A DNA stretch of 64,000 bases from JBMNPT01 sp050943735 (GTDB lineage: Bacteria > Bacillota > Clostridia > Oscillospirales > RGIG577). Made by a program: the position numbers and the translations under genes. The stretch's first letter is position 1, and each line of letters starts with the position of its first letter. Shown in pieces: positions 25,869 through 34,790 of this stretch. The stretch is taken from the NCBI GenBank assembly GCA_050943735.1, contig JBMNPT010000001.1, positions 62,001-126,000 of the forward strand. The letters are read 5' to 3'. Under the pieces are notes generated by a model. The model was given only the letters and a program-made list of their open reading frames with translations. It was not told the origin of the DNA and searched no databases.

Positions 25869-26462
25869 TTACTTGGAGTACAATTCGACGATCAGGGTTT
25901 CGTTCACTTCGAAATCAATGTCATCTCTATTGGACAGAGCAATGACCTTGCCATTGTTGTTCTCGTCCTTTTCAAGCCACTTGGGCAGCGCGCGGCTGGC
26001 GTTGTCCTCCAAAATTTTCTTAAAGCCTTCAGATTCCAGGCTCTTTGGTTTGATAGAGATAACATCGTCTTGGCTCACCAGGTAAGAGGGGATATCCACC
26101 TTCTTGCCATTGACCAGGATGTGGCCATGGTTCACGATCTGACGGGCTTCTCTTCTGGTGTTGGCCCAGCCCAGACGGAACACCACATTGTCCAGACGAC
26201 GCTCCAGCAGCTGCAGCAGCATTTCGCCAGTGATGCCTTCCATCTTGGTGGCCTTCTCGTAGTAGTGACGGAACTGCTTTTCCAGCACGCCGTAGATGAA
26301 CTTAACCTTCTGCTTCTCATTGAGCTGCATGGCGTATTCGCTCTGCTTCTTTCTCATGTTCTGCTTCTGGTTGCGGTTGGACTTCTTGGAGATGCCCATC
26401 ACAATGGGATCGATGCCCAAGGTCTTGCATCTCTTCAGAATGGGTTGCATGTTCTTAGCCAT
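25869..26462 (-). CDS. rpsD: 30S ribosomal protein S4
   Basis: 197 residues with the S4 RNA-binding domain (about 88-150, RRLDNVVFRLGWANTRREARQIVNHGHI in part). S4 starts assembly of the small subunit and binds its own messenger in many bacteria. The N terminus lacks the zinc-type cysteine cluster seen in some S4 proteins. The ATG at 26462 opens MAKNMQPILKRCKTLG; it is followed by the long spacer before rpoA. Confidence 0.97.
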   Translation of the reverse strand: MAKNMQPILKRCKTLGIDPIVMGISKKSNRNQKQNMRKKQSEYAMQLNEKQKVKFIYGVLEKQFRHYYEKATKMEGITGEMLLQLLERRLDNVVFRLGWANTRREARQIVNHGHILVNGKKVDIPSYLVSQDDVISIKPKSLESEGFKKILEDNASRALPKWLEKDENNNGKVIALSNRDDIDFEVNETLIVELYSK

Positions 26463-26495
26463 GTGCGTTTTCCTCCTTCTTTCAGATTTTTGGGA

Positions 26496-26888
26496 TTAGA
26501 CTCTTCTTCTCTTGGGCGGACGGCAGCCATTGTGAGGGATGGGAGTAACATCCTTGATGAGGCTGACTTCCAGACCAGCGGACTGCAGCGCACGGATGGC
26601 GGCTTCACGGCCGGCACCGGGGCCCTTTACATAAGCTTCTACCGTCTTGAGGCCATGCTCCATAGCGGCCTTGGCAGCGGTTTCAGCAGCAGACTGCGCA
26701 GCGAAGGGGGTGGACTTACGAGAGCCTCTGAAGCCCATCTCACCAGCGCTGGCCCAGGACAGTGCATTGCCCTGAGTATCGGTGATGGTCACAATGGTAT
26801 TGTTGAAAGTAGAACGGATGTGGGCGCAGCCGCGCTCAATGTTCTTCTTCTCACGCTTTTTTCTAACAACCTTCTTAGCCTTTGCCAT
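26496..26888 (-). CDS. rpsK: 30S ribosomal protein S11
   Basis: 130 residues with a basic N terminus (KKVVRKKREKKNIERG) and the conserved S11 body from HIRSTFNNTIVTITD to the C-terminal TPIPHNGCRPPKRRRV. It forms part of the platform of the small subunit. It lies between rpsM and rpsD in the alpha operon order. Confidence 0.98.
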   Translation of the reverse strand: MAKAKKVVRKKREKKNIERGCAHIRSTFNNTIVTITDTQGNALSWASAGEMGFRGSRKSTPFAAQSAAETAAKAAMEHGLKTVEAYVKGPGAGREAAIRALQSAGLEVSLIKDVTPIPHNGCRPPKRRRV

Positions 26889-26903
26889 GATATTTCCCCC
26901 TCC

Positions 26904-27272
26904 TTACTTCTTCTTATTTGCAATGGTCTTCTTGGGACCCTTGCGGGTTCTGGCGTTGGTCTTGGTTCTCTGGCCTCTCACGGGCAGGCCACGTCTGTGA
27001 CGCAGGCCTCTATAGCAGCCGATCTCCATCAGTCTCTTGATGTCCAGCGCTACGTTACGACGCAGATCGCCTTCCACCTCGTAGTTCTTGTCGATGTAAT
27101 CTCTGATCTTCTGTACATCGTCTTCGGTCAGGTCCTTTACGCGGGTATCGGGATTGATCCCGGTGTTCTTCAGGATCTCCACGGCGCGGTTTCTGCCAAT
27201 ACCGAAAATATAAGTGAGACCAATCTCAACTCGCTTCTCTCTGGGTAAGTCTACACCGGCTATTCTTGCCAT
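26904..27272 (-). CDS. rpsM: 30S ribosomal protein S13
   Basis: 122 residues opening MARIAGVDLPREKRVEIGLTYI with the lysine-rich tail GPKKTIANKKK that contacts tRNA in the P site. An in-frame extension upstream to 27338 overlaps rpmJ and is rejected, because GGAGGTG lies before the ATG at 27272 and the family begins there. Confidence 0.98.
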   Translation of the reverse strand: MARIAGVDLPREKRVEIGLTYIFGIGRNRAVEILKNTGINPDTRVKDLTEDDVQKIRDYIDKNYEVEGDLRRNVALDIKRLMEIGCYRGLRHRRGLPVRGQRTKTNARTRKGPKKTIANKKK

Positions 27273-27303
27273 ATTCTTGTTACACCTCCGTATCGTATGA
27301 AAA

Positions 27304-27417
27304 TTAACCCTGCTTCTGCTTGTGCTTTGTGTTTTCACAGATCACCATAACTTTGCCTTTTCTTCTGATGATCTTGCACTTTTCACAAATAGGCTTTACA
27401 GACGGTCTTACTTTCAT
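27304..27417 (-). CDS. rpmJ: 50S ribosomal protein L36
   Basis: A 37-residue protein, MKVRPSVKPICEKCKIIRRK followed by a C-terminal part ending KHKQKQG. It has the zinc-ribbon ligands Cys11, Cys14, Cys27 and a histidine near 33, so it is the zinc-binding (C+) form of L36. AAGGAGGT precedes the ATG. Its position between infA and rpsM is the normal Firmicute arrangement. Confidence 0.97.
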   Translation of the reverse strand: MKVRPSVKPICEKCKIIRRKGKVMVICENTKHKQKQG

Positions 27418-27462
27418 GGTAGTACCTCCTTCCGCCTCTCGGCGTTACCTAACTGTTGTTTC

Positions 27463-27681
27463 TTACTTGCTTCTCCAGGTGATCCGCCCTTTGGTCAGAT
27501 CATAAGGAGACATCTCAACGGTGACCCTGTCGTTGGGCAGGATCCGGATGAAGTGCATACGCAGCTTCCCGGAAATGTGCGCCATGATCTGATGTCCGTT
27601 GTCCAGCTCCACCCGGAAAGTGGTGTTGGGCAGGCATTCCAATACTCTGCCTTCCAGCTCGATCATATCCTCTTTCGCCAT
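27463..27681 (-). CDS. infA: Translation initiation factor IF-1
   Basis: 72 residues forming one S1-like OB fold: MAKEDMIELEGRVLECLPNT at the start and SPYDLTKGRITWRSK at the end, the classical IF-1 sequence. It binds the A site of the 30S subunit during initiation. It follows the KOW protein gene by 12 bases and precedes rpmJ. Confidence 0.98.
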   Translation of the reverse strand: MAKEDMIELEGRVLECLPNTTFRVELDNGHQIMAHISGKLRMHFIRILPNDRVTVEMSPYDLTKGRITWRSK

Positions 27682-27693
27682 GGGAATCCCTCC

Positions 27694-27966
27694 TTACTCG
27701 GTGTCGTTTCGTTCCAGTTCGCTCAGTGTTCGCCGCAGTTCCGCGTTGGTCAACTTATCGCCCCGCAGCACCTTCTCGCCCACTCGGGTGAGATTCTGGC
27801 TGCAAAACTGCACATGCCGCAGTTTTTTGCGCTTGGGATTTTCCAGACGCCGTCCCTTGCCGTTGACCAGCAAGACATAGCCGTCCTTCACCTCCAGCAC
27901 CACAAAGAGCTTGCCTTTGTCGCGACCGGCTGTGGCTCGCACAATACACGATTTCGCAATGTCCAT
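27694..27966 (-). CDS. KOW-domain RNA-binding protein (L14e-like)
   Basis: A 90-residue basic protein with a KOW motif near its N terminus (IVRATAGRDKGKLFVVLEV), resembling the L14e/L6e/L27e-type KOW proteins often encoded between map and infA in Firmicutes. It probably binds RNA or ribosomes; a precise role has not been established. The position and spacing (12 bases to map and to infA) indicate cotranscription with the spc operon. Confidence 0.88.
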   Translation of the reverse strand: MDIAKSCIVRATAGRDKGKLFVVLEVKDGYVLLVNGKGRRLENPKRKKLRHVQFCSQNLTRVGEKVLRGDKLTNAELRRTLSELERNDTE

Positions 27967-27978
27967 ACGCCCTTCTCC

Positions 27979-28728
27979 TTATAGAACGGTGAGCAGCTGC
28001 GGCTCATCTTCCGTAATGAGTACGGTGTTTTCATAGTGGGCGGCGGGCTTGCCGTCGCACGTGACGGTGGACCATCCATCCTCCAGGACTTTCACCTGCC
28101 AGGTGCCCAGGTTGACCATGGGCTCAATGGCCAGCACCATTCCGGCCCGCAGACGCACACCCTTGCCGGGCGGTCCGTAATTGAGTACGGCCGGGTCCTC
28201 GTGCATGGCTCTGCCGATGCCATGCCCTGTAAAATCTCTCACGACACCATAGCCAAAGCTCTCACAGTAACTGCCGATGGCATGGGAGATATCGCTTAAG
28301 CGATTGCCCTCCCGGGCGAACTGCAGTCCCTCAAAAAAGCTCTGCCGGGTCACTTGGATGAGCTGTTTCACATCATCGCCAATCTCCCCCACCGGGAAGG
28401 TCCGGGCGGCGTCTCCATGGTACCCGCCGATATAGGCACCCACATCGATGCTGATGATGTCCCCCTCTTTGAGGATGGTGTGCTTGTTGGGGATTCCATG
28501 AATCACCATGTCGTTGACCGACGCACAGATGGTGGCGGGAAATCCGCCGTATCCCTTGAAAGAAGGTTTTGCCCCGTGGCTGCAGATGTAATCATATGCA
28601 ACCTTATCCAGCTGCCAGGTGGATACCCCGGGCGCTATGTGCTTTTGCACTTCGGCCAGCGCTCCCCGGGTGATCCGTCCCGCAACCTTCATTTTTTCAA
28701 TTGCCTCCGGAGATTTAATGGTAATCAT
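27979..28728 (-). CDS. map: Methionine aminopeptidase, type I
   Basis: 249 residues. It removes the N-terminal methionine of new proteins. The pita-bread metal ligands can be seen in order: SIDVGAYIGGYHGDAART (two Asp), GHGIGRAMHEDP (His), AIEPMVNLG (Glu) and DGKPAAHYENTVLITED (Glu). There is no N-terminal SH3 or zinc extension, so it is the short type Ia form. It overlaps adk by four bases (ATGA). Confidence 0.98.
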   Translation of the reverse strand: MITIKSPEAIEKMKVAGRITRGALAEVQKHIAPGVSTWQLDKVAYDYICSHGAKPSFKGYGGFPATICASVNDMVIHGIPNKHTILKEGDIISIDVGAYIGGYHGDAARTFPVGEIGDDVKQLIQVTRQSFFEGLQFAREGNRLSDISHAIGSYCESFGYGVVRDFTGHGIGRAMHEDPAVLNYGPPGKGVRLRAGMVLAIEPMVNLGTWQVKVLEDGWSTVTCDGKPAAHYENTVLITEDEPQLLTVL

Positions 28729-29363
28729 CCGTCCACCTTCAATATCTCAAAAATCTGACGGCGGGTATTGTCCATACCCTTGGTGCCGTCCACCACTTTG
28801 CACTGGCCCTTGGCGGCATAATAATCCTTCAGGGGCTCGGTGGTTTCATGGTAGATCTTCAGACGGCTCAGTACGGTTTCGGGTTCGTCATCCTTGCGGA
28901 TGATGAGCTTGCCGCCGCACTTGTCGCAGTGGACATTATCCTTGGAGGGCTTGGCGCTCAGATTGTAGGTGGCGCCGCACTCTTCGCACACACGTCGCTC
29001 CGCCATTCGCTGCACAATTTCCTCATCGGGAACTTCAATGGAAATCACATGGTCCATCACAATGCCCATATCGTCCAATGCCTTGGCCTGGGGTACGGTA
29101 CGGGGAAATCCGTCCAGAATGTACCCATCCCGGCAGTCCTCCTGAGCCAGACGTTCCTTGATGATGCCAATGACCACCTCATCGGGAACCAGCTGGCCCT
29201 TCTGAGTGTACTCCTTGGCTTTGTTTCCCATTTCGGTGCCAGTTTTGATGGCCTCCCGAATGATGGCGCCGGTGGAGATAGAGGGGATGTTCAGCGCTTC
29301 GCACACGAATTCGGCCTGGGTGCCTTTGCCCGCGCCGGGTGCGCCCAAAAAGATCAGTTTCAT
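28725..29363 (-). CDS. adk: Adenylate kinase (zinc-LID type)
   Basis: 212 residues: P-loop GAPGAGKGTQA (7-17), the DGFPRT motif, and a long-form LID with a four-cysteine zinc site CEECGATYN...CDKCGG, typical of Gram-positive adenylate kinases. It interconverts AMP, ADP and ATP. It lies between secY and map as in B. subtilis, and its stop overlaps the map start. Confidence 0.98.
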   Translation of the reverse strand: MKLIFLGAPGAGKGTQAEFVCEALNIPSISTGAIIREAIKTGTEMGNKAKEYTQKGQLVPDEVVIGIIKERLAQEDCRDGYILDGFPRTVPQAKALDDMGIVMDHVISIEVPDEEIVQRMAERRVCEECGATYNLSAKPSKDNVHCDKCGGKLIIRKDDEPETVLSRLKIYHETTEPLKDYYAAKGQCKVVDGTKGMDNTRRQIFEILKVDG

Positions 29364-29399
29364 ATCATTGACCCCCTAACATAACATGGTGTGCTTTCA

Positions 29400-30674
29400 T
29401 TATTCCAAAAAGCCTCTGTAATTCCGCATCAGCATCTGGGCCTCGATCTGCTTGACCGTTTCCAGTGCCACACCTACCACGATGAGCAGGCTGGTTCCGC
29501 CGAAGTACAGGCCCTGCACATGCAGGCCGGTATTGAAGATGATGGGCATTACAGCGATCACGCCCAGGAAGAAGGAACCCATCAGGGTAATCTTGGACAT
29601 GGTCCGGGTGATGAAATCGGCGGTGGGCTTGCCGGGACGAATGCCCGGAATGAAACCGCCATTCTTCTTCATATTGTTGGCCATCTCCACAGGATTGTAC
29701 TGGATGGCGATATAGAAGTAATTGAAGAAGATAATCAGTACGAAATAGATGATTCCGTACCAGATACTGCTGGGCTGCAAGGTCATCAGCACTCTGCCCC
29801 AGAAGGAGTTCACATCCAGATTGGGGAAGAACATGATGATGGTGGAAGGCAGCGAGCAGATGGAAGAGGCGAAGATGATGGGCATAACACCGGCCATGTT
29901 CACCTTGAGAGGAATGTGGCTGGACTGACCGCCGTACATCTTACGGCCTACTACACGCTTGGCATACTGCACCGGAATGCGGCGCTCGGACTCGTTCATG
30001 AACACCACAAAGGCCACCGCAGCCAGGGCCACCAGCGCAATGCCCGCCAGCAGCACCACATTGGTGTTGTTGGCCAGCAGGGTGCCCACACCGCCGGGGA
30101 TGCCGGAGATGATGCCCACAAACAGAATGATGGAAATGCCATTGCCTACGCCCTTATCGGTAATCTGTTCGCCCAACCACATGATGAACGCACATCCAGC
30201 GGTGAAGGACAGTACGATTACCAGAGCGGAGAACCAGTTGTTGACCGCAGAGGGGATGGCGCCCCAGCTGCGAATGATGGTGTAAAATCCGTAGCCCTGG
30301 ATCAAACCGATGGCCACTGTGGTATAACGGCTGATCTGGGTCAGTTTCTTTCTGCCCTCCAAGCCTTCTCTGGCCAGCCGTTCCAGTGCCGGAATGGCCA
30401 CTGTAAGCAGCTGGATGATGATGCTGGCGTTGATATAGGGCGAAACCGACATGGCAAAGACGCTTGCCTGGCTCATGGCGCCACCGGACAACATGTTGAA
30501 AACGCCGAAGATGGTGTCGCTGCTTTCGCTCATCTTGGCGGCCAGCACACCGGTATCAATGAAAGGTACCGGAATGAAGCTGCCGAACCGGAAGATCAGC
30601 AGAATGAAAGCAGTGAACAGAAGCCGTTTTCTCAGATCCGGCAGCTTCCACGCGTTTTTCAATGTTTCGATCAT
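29400..30674 (-). CDS. secY: Protein translocase subunit SecY
   Basis: 424 residues with ten membrane helices. It is the channel-forming subunit of the Sec translocon. Signatures include FGSFIPVPFID near the N terminus (about 30-40), SVSPYINASIIIQLL and the C-terminal loop MLMRNYRGFLE. The ATG overlaps the rplO stop by one base (TAATG), giving tight coupling to L15. Confidence 0.98.
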   Translation of the reverse strand: MIETLKNAWKLPDLRKRLLFTAFILLIFRFGSFIPVPFIDTGVLAAKMSESSDTIFGVFNMLSGGAMSQASVFAMSVSPYINASIIIQLLTVAIPALERLAREGLEGRKKLTQISRYTTVAIGLIQGYGFYTIIRSWGAIPSAVNNWFSALVIVLSFTAGCAFIMWLGEQITDKGVGNGISIILFVGIISGIPGGVGTLLANNTNVVLLAGIALVALAAVAFVVFMNESERRIPVQYAKRVVGRKMYGGQSSHIPLKVNMAGVMPIIFASSICSLPSTIIMFFPNLDVNSFWGRVLMTLQPSSIWYGIIYFVLIIFFNYFYIAIQYNPVEMANNMKKNGGFIPGIRPGKPTADFITRTMSKITLMGSFFLGVIAVMPIIFNTGLHVQGLYFGGTSLLIVVGVALETVKQIEAQMLMRNYRGFLE

Positions 30675-31114
30675 TATACCACCTCTGCTACGCCGCCAGC
30701 GGCTTCGATCTTCTCCTTTGCAGTAGCGGTGAAGCCAACCGCCTTCACGGTGACTTTCTTGGTCAGTTCGCCGCCGCCCAGAATCTTCACACCGTCGCAG
30801 ATCTTACCGATCACACCGGCGTTCAGCAGAGCCTCAGCGTCCACCACAGCACCGTCTTCAAACTTGTTCAGCTGGTCGACATTCACAGTGGCGTAGGTCT
30901 TAGCAAAAATGTTGTTGAAGCCTCTCTTGGGGAGTCTTCTGTAAATGGGCATCTGGCCGCCTTCAAAGCCGGGACGAACACCGCCGCCGCTTCTGGCCTT
31001 CTGGCCCTTGTGGCCACGGCCCGCGGTCTTGCCATTGCCGCTGCCGGCGCCTCTGCCCTTTCTCTTACCCTCGGTGGTAGCGCCCACCGCGGGGGAAAGC
31101 TCGTAAAGTTTCAT
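30674..31114 (-). CDS. rplO: 50S ribosomal protein L15
   Basis: 146 residues opening MKLYELSPAVGATTEGKRKG, followed by the Gly/Lys/Arg-rich GSGNGKTAGRGHKGQKARSG stretch. The open frame begins earlier at a GTG (31123), but AAGGAGG is placed for the ATG at 31114, which also matches the family start. It precedes secY with a one-base overlap. Confidence 0.97.
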   Translation of the reverse strand: MKLYELSPAVGATTEGKRKGRGAGSGNGKTAGRGHKGQKARSGGGVRPGFEGGQMPIYRRLPKRGFNNIFAKTYATVNVDQLNKFEDGAVVDAEALLNAGVIGKICDGVKILGGGELTKKVTVKAVGFTATAKEKIEAAGGVAEVV

Positions 31115-31131
31115 GCCTGGCACCTCCTTGT

Positions 31132-31314
31132 TTATTCAGCTTCTTCCACACAGATAAGGTGGCTGATCTTGGCGATCTTACCCTGGGTCTGAGCATTGTC
31201 GGGCTGAATCGTTACGTCATTGATCTTTTTTAAGCCAAGGGCGTGAGCGGTCGCGATCTGCTTTTCCAGTCTGCCGATCAGGCTCTTGGTGAGAGTAATC
31301 TTCAGGTTTGCCAT
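31132..31314 (-). CDS. rpmD: 50S ribosomal protein L30
   Basis: 60 residues, MANLKITLTKSLIGRLEKQI and the KINDVTIQPDN segment, the standard short bacterial L30. It is encoded between rpsE and rplO in the spc operon. Confidence 0.97.
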   Translation of the reverse strand: MANLKITLTKSLIGRLEKQIATAHALGLKKINDVTIQPDNAQTQGKIAKISHLICVEEAE

Positions 31315-31327
31315 CTCTAGCCCCTCC

Positions 31328-31831
31328 TTAACCTAAAATTTCCTGCGCGCTCTTGCCACGGATGGCCGCAACTTCGTCCACCGTGCGCATGGCCTTGAGG
31401 CCTTCGATGGTGGCCAGGACCACATTTCTGGGATTGTTGGAACGCAGGCACTTGGTCCGCACGTTCTTCACGCCAGCCAGCTCCATTACAGCTCTCACTG
31501 CGCCGCCGGCGATTACGCCGGTACCTTCTGCAGCGGGCTTGAGCAGCACGCGGCCGGCACCGAACTCGCCCAACACTTCGTGGGGCAGAGTATCACCCTT
31601 CAGGGAGACATTGATCATCTTCTTCTTGGCGTCTTCGATGCCCTTGCGGATGGCATCGGGCACTTCAGATGCCTTGCCCATGCCGCAGCCTACGTGGCCG
31701 GCACCGTCGCCTACCACCACCAGTGCGCTAAACTTCATGATACGGCCGCCCTTGACGGTCTTGGCAACGCGGTTGATGGCTACGACTCTTTCCTGGAGAT
31801 CCAGGGTGCTTGCGTCAATTCTTGTTTCCAC
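31328..31831 (-). CDS. rpsE: 30S ribosomal protein S5
   Basis: 167 residues with the double-stranded-RNA-like domain RVVAINRVAKTVKGGRIMKFSALVVVGD (in part) and the C-terminal KNVRTKCLRSNNP segment. Mutations in this protein affect translational fidelity in other bacteria. Translation starts at GTG (31831), eight bases after GGAGG. Confidence 0.97.
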   Translation of the reverse strand: METRIDASTLDLQERVVAINRVAKTVKGGRIMKFSALVVVGDGAGHVGCGMGKASEVPDAIRKGIEDAKKKMINVSLKGDTLPHEVLGEFGAGRVLLKPAAEGTGVIAGGAVRAVMELAGVKNVRTKCLRSNNPRNVVLATIEGLKAMRTVDEVAAIRGKSAQEILG

Positions 31832-31849
31832 CTAGTGTTCCTCCTTCTC

Positions 31850-32203
31850 TTAGAATTTCAGGCCGCCTTCTCTGGCGCCCTCTGCCAATTCCTGCACTCT
31901 GCCGTGGTACACATAGCCGCCCCGGTCGAACACCACTTCGGTGATGCCCTTTTCCAGAGCCTTCTTGGCCACCAGCTGGCCCACAGCCTTGGCAGCATCC
32001 TTGTTGCCGCCATTGCCTTCCAGTTCCAGGGAAGATGCGGAAACCAGGGTCACGCCCGCCACGTCGTCAATGATCTGGGCGTAGATATTTTTCAGACTTC
32101 TGAAAACGTTCAGTCTCGGTCTTTCAGCGGTACCGGAGATCTTGTTACGGATTCTCTGATGTCTCTTGAGTCTGGCGTCATTACTGCTCGCTCTTTTAAT
32201 CAT
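31850..32203 (-). CDS. rplR: 50S ribosomal protein L18
   Basis: 117 residues, with RPRLNVFRSLKNIYAQIIDD and the C-terminal FDRGGYVYHGRVQELAEGAREGGL signature. L18 joins 5S rRNA to the large subunit. It is located between rplF and rpsE as expected. Confidence 0.98.
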   Translation of the reverse strand: MIKRASSNDARLKRHQRIRNKISGTAERPRLNVFRSLKNIYAQIIDDVAGVTLVSASSLELEGNGGNKDAAKAVGQLVAKKALEKGITEVVFDRGGYVYHGRVQELAEGAREGGLKF

Positions 32204-32222
32204 GTGTAACTACTCTCCTTTC

Positions 32223-32771
32223 TTACTTTTTCTTACCGCCGGTCTTACCTTCCTTGCGACGGATCACTTCATCCACATACTTGATGCCCTTGCCCTTGTA
32301 GGGTTCGGGGGGTCTCTTCTCGCGCACTTCTGCGGCGAACTGGCCCACCACCTGCTTGTCGATGCCGTTGATGATCACCTTGTTGGGTGCGGGAACATCG
32401 ATGGTGATAACGCCGGGGATCTCATCCACAAATACCTGATGAGAGTAGCCCAGGTTCATGACCAGCTGTTTGCCCTGCTTGGCAGCTCTGTAACCAACGC
32501 CGTTGATCTCCAGTTCCTTCTTGAAGCCAACGTTTACACCCTCTACCATGTTGGCGATCAGGGTGCGGGTCAGGCCGTGCAGGCTCTTGTGCAGCTTATC
32601 TTCGCTGGGGCGGGACACAACAACTTCGTTGCCTTCCACCTTGATGATCATATCCTTGTGCATTTCCTTGGTGAGCTCACCCTTGGGACCCTTGACGGAA
32701 ACCACATTGCCGTTTACCGTCACGGTCACGCCGGCAGGGATCGCGATGGGCTTTCTGCCTATACGAGACAT
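32223..32771 (-). CDS. rplF: 50S ribosomal protein L6
   Basis: 182 residues, MSRIGRKPIAIPAGVTVTV with two repeated L6 domains and the C-terminal PEPYKGKGIKYVDEVIRRKEG motif. It binds near the factor-binding site. A 91-base gap without recognisable signals separates it from rpsH upstream. Confidence 0.98.
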   Translation of the reverse strand: MSRIGRKPIAIPAGVTVTVNGNVVSVKGPKGELTKEMHKDMIIKVEGNEVVVSRPSEDKLHKSLHGLTRTLIANMVEGVNVGFKKELEINGVGYRAAKQGKQLVMNLGYSHQVFVDEIPGVITIDVPAPNKVIINGIDKQVVGQFAAEVREKRPPEPYKGKGIKYVDEVIRRKEGKTGGKKK

Positions 32772-32862
32772 GGTGTTACCTCCTCATTTCAGACACATAC
32801 AAGGCTTGCGCCTTTCTCTGCATCGAATACAAAAAATCTATCTAAAAAATTTCCGGTAGTGC

Positions 32863-33261
32863 TTACCACACGAAGCAGAGCACTTCGCCGCCCACGTTGA
32901 GGGCTCTGGCCTTCTTATCGGTCATCACGCCCTTAGAGGTGGACACGATGGCGATACCCAGGCCCTTGAGCACCTTGGGCATATCCTCGCAGCTGCTGTA
33001 CACACGCAGACCGGGCTTGGATACTCTTCTCAGGCTGGTGATTACCTTGCTCTTGCCGGGGCCGTACTTCAGGGTGATCTTGATGATGCCCTGCAGGCCG
33101 TCGTCGATGATCTGGAAATTCTTGATATAGCCTTCTTCCAGCAGAATCTCTGCGATCGCCTTCTTCATCTTGGAAGCGGGGATCTCCACGCTCTCATGCT
33201 TGGCAGCATTGGCGTTGCGGATTCTGGTGAGCATATCCGCGATGGGATCAGTAATATGCAT
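32863..33261 (-). CDS. rpsH: 30S ribosomal protein S8
   Basis: 132 residues, MHITDPIADMLTRIRNANAAKHESVEIP at the start (in part) and the C-terminal GIAIVSTSKGVMTDKKAR...GGEVLCFVW. S8 binds the central domain of 16S rRNA and in E. coli represses the spc operon. The order rpsN-rpsH-rplF is normal. Confidence 0.98.
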   Translation of the reverse strand: MHITDPIADMLTRIRNANAAKHESVEIPASKMKKAIAEILLEEGYIKNFQIIDDGLQGIIKITLKYGPGKSKVITSLRRVSKPGLRVYSSCEDMPKVLKGLGIAIVSTSKGVMTDKKARALNVGGEVLCFVW

Positions 33262-33288
33262 AAGTCGTACCTCCTTCTCTGTTTACTA

Positions 33289-33474
33289 TTACCAGCTTGC
33301 CTTCTTCACGCCAGGGATCTCGCCCTTGTAGGCCAGCTCTCTGAAGCAGATACGGCAAATGCCGTACTTTCTCAGGTAGGCATGGGGTCTGCCGCAGATC
33401 TTGCATCTGTTGTAGGCTCTGGTGGAAAACTTAGCAGGCTTCTGCTGCTTCAATACCATTGCTTTTCTTGCCAC
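33289..33474 (-). CDS. rpsN: 30S ribosomal protein S14, zinc-binding type Z
   Basis: 61 residues with two CxxC pairs (CKICGRPH and CRICFRELAY), the short zinc-dependent S14. Translation begins at GTG (33474) after GGGAGG, reading MARKAMVLKQQKPAKF. It is placed between rplE and rpsH. Confidence 0.97.
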   Translation of the reverse strand: MARKAMVLKQQKPAKFSTRAYNRCKICGRPHAYLRKYGICRICFRELAYKGEIPGVKKASW

Positions 33475-33491
33475 TTGTCTTTCCCTCCCTT

Positions 33492-34031
33492 TTACTTAGA
33501 GAACGGAGCGCCCATCAGGCTCAGCAGCTCTCTGGCTTCCTCATCGGTGTTGGCGGTGGTCACCATAATGATGTCCATGCCTCTGATGGCGTCTACCTTG
33601 TCATATTCAATCTCAGGGAAGATCAGCTGTTCCTTGATGCCCAGAGCGTAGTTGCCCCGGCCGTCAAAGGCATTGGGGTTGATGCCCCGGAAGTCACGCA
33701 CGCGGGGCAGAGCCACGCTGAACAGTCTATCCAGGAATTCGTACATCTTTTCGCCGCGCAGGGTCACCTTGCAGCCGATGGGCATGCCCTCTCTCAGCTT
33801 GAAGTTGGCCACAGACTTTCTGGCCTTGGTCACGATGGGCTTCTGGCCGGTGATGATGCCCAGATCCTTCATGGCGCTGTCGATCACCTTGCTGTTTTCC
33901 TTGGCCTCACCCAGACCCATATTGATCACAATCTTATCCAGCTTGGGGATCTGCATTACGCTCTTGTATGCGAACTTCTTCATCAAGCTGGGTGCTACTT
34001 CGCTGTTGTATTTCTCTCTCAAACGAGCCAC
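33492..34031 (-). CDS. rplE: 50S ribosomal protein L5
   Basis: 179 residues with IPKLDKIVINMGLGEA and the C-terminal DIIMVTTANTDEEARELLSLMGAPF. It contacts 5S rRNA and the P-site tRNA. The start is a GTG at 34031 behind AAAGGAGG; no better ATG is available. Confidence 0.97.
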   Translation of the reverse strand: MARLREKYNSEVAPSLMKKFAYKSVMQIPKLDKIVINMGLGEAKENSKVIDSAMKDLGIITGQKPIVTKARKSVANFKLREGMPIGCKVTLRGEKMYEFLDRLFSVALPRVRDFRGINPNAFDGRGNYALGIKEQLIFPEIEYDKVDAIRGMDIIMVTTANTDEEARELLSLMGAPFSK

Positions 34032-34056
34032 TCGAATTACCTCCTTTCGGGCATTC

Positions 34057-34371
34057 TTACAGAGCTGCGCCGCAGTGCTTGCAAACTCTGACCTTCTTGT
34101 CGCCTTCCATCTTCATAGCCACGCGGGTGGGCTTGTTGCACTTGGGGCACACAGCCATCACCTTGCAGGCGTAGATGGGAGCGTTCATCTCAATGATGCC
34201 GCCGGTTTCGCCCTGTCTTCTGGGCTTCTGGTGCTTCTTCACCACGTTGATGCCTTCCACAACGACCTTCTGGGCCTTGGGGTTGGTGCTGACCACCTTA
34301 CCCTGCTTGCCCTTGTCCTTACCGGAAAGGATCACGACGGTATCGCCGGTTTTCACATGAAGTGTATTCAT
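34057..34371 (-). CDS. rplX: 50S ribosomal protein L24 with C-terminal zinc ribbon
   Basis: 104 residues. The KOW motif DTVVILSGKDKGKQGKV lies near the N terminus. Two CxxC pairs (CPKCNKP and CKHCGA) form a zinc ribbon in the C-terminal part, a variant common in Firmicutes. The frame also allows an ATG two codons earlier at 34377, but AGGAGG spacing favours 34371. Confidence 0.96.
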   Translation of the reverse strand: MNTLHVKTGDTVVILSGKDKGKQGKVVSTNPKAQKVVVEGINVVKKHQKPRRQGETGGIIEMNAPIYACKVMAVCPKCNKPTRVAMKMEGDKKVRVCKHCGAAL

Positions 34372-34397
34372 TCTCATATCCTCCTTTTCCGATAAAC

Positions 34398-34766
34398 TTA
34401 CAGAACTTCAGGTGCCAGGGACAGGATCTTCAGGTAATCCTTTTCTCTCAGCTCTCTTGCCACCGGGCCAAAGATACGGGTACCTCTGGGGTTTTTGTCA
34501 TCCTTGATGATGACTGCTGCGTTCTCATCGAACTTAATATAGGAACCGTCCTGACGGCGCAGGCCCTTCTTGGAGCGCACGATAACCGCCTTGACTACGT
34601 CGCCTTTTTTTACAACGCCGCCTGGTGTTGCCTTCTTGACAGAAGCTACCACCACGTCGCCGATGTTGCCATACTTTCTGCCGCTGCCGCCCAGCACACG
34701 AATGCACATGAGCTCCTTGGCGCCGGTATTGTCAGCAACCTTCAGATAAGTCTGCTGTTGAACCAT
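34398..34766 (-). CDS. rplN: 50S ribosomal protein L14
   Basis: 122 residues, MVQQQTYLKVADNTGAKELM and NPRGTRIFGPVARELRE, both diagnostic for L14. It contacts 16S rRNA at an intersubunit bridge. Encoded between rpsQ and rplX. Confidence 0.98.
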   Translation of the reverse strand: MVQQQTYLKVADNTGAKELMCIRVLGGSGRKYGNIGDVVVASVKKATPGGVVKKGDVVKAVIVRSKKGLRRQDGSYIKFDENAAVIIKDDKNPRGTRIFGPVARELREKDYLKILSLAPEVL

Positions 34767-34790
34767 GTTCGTATCCTCCTTCCCTCTGTC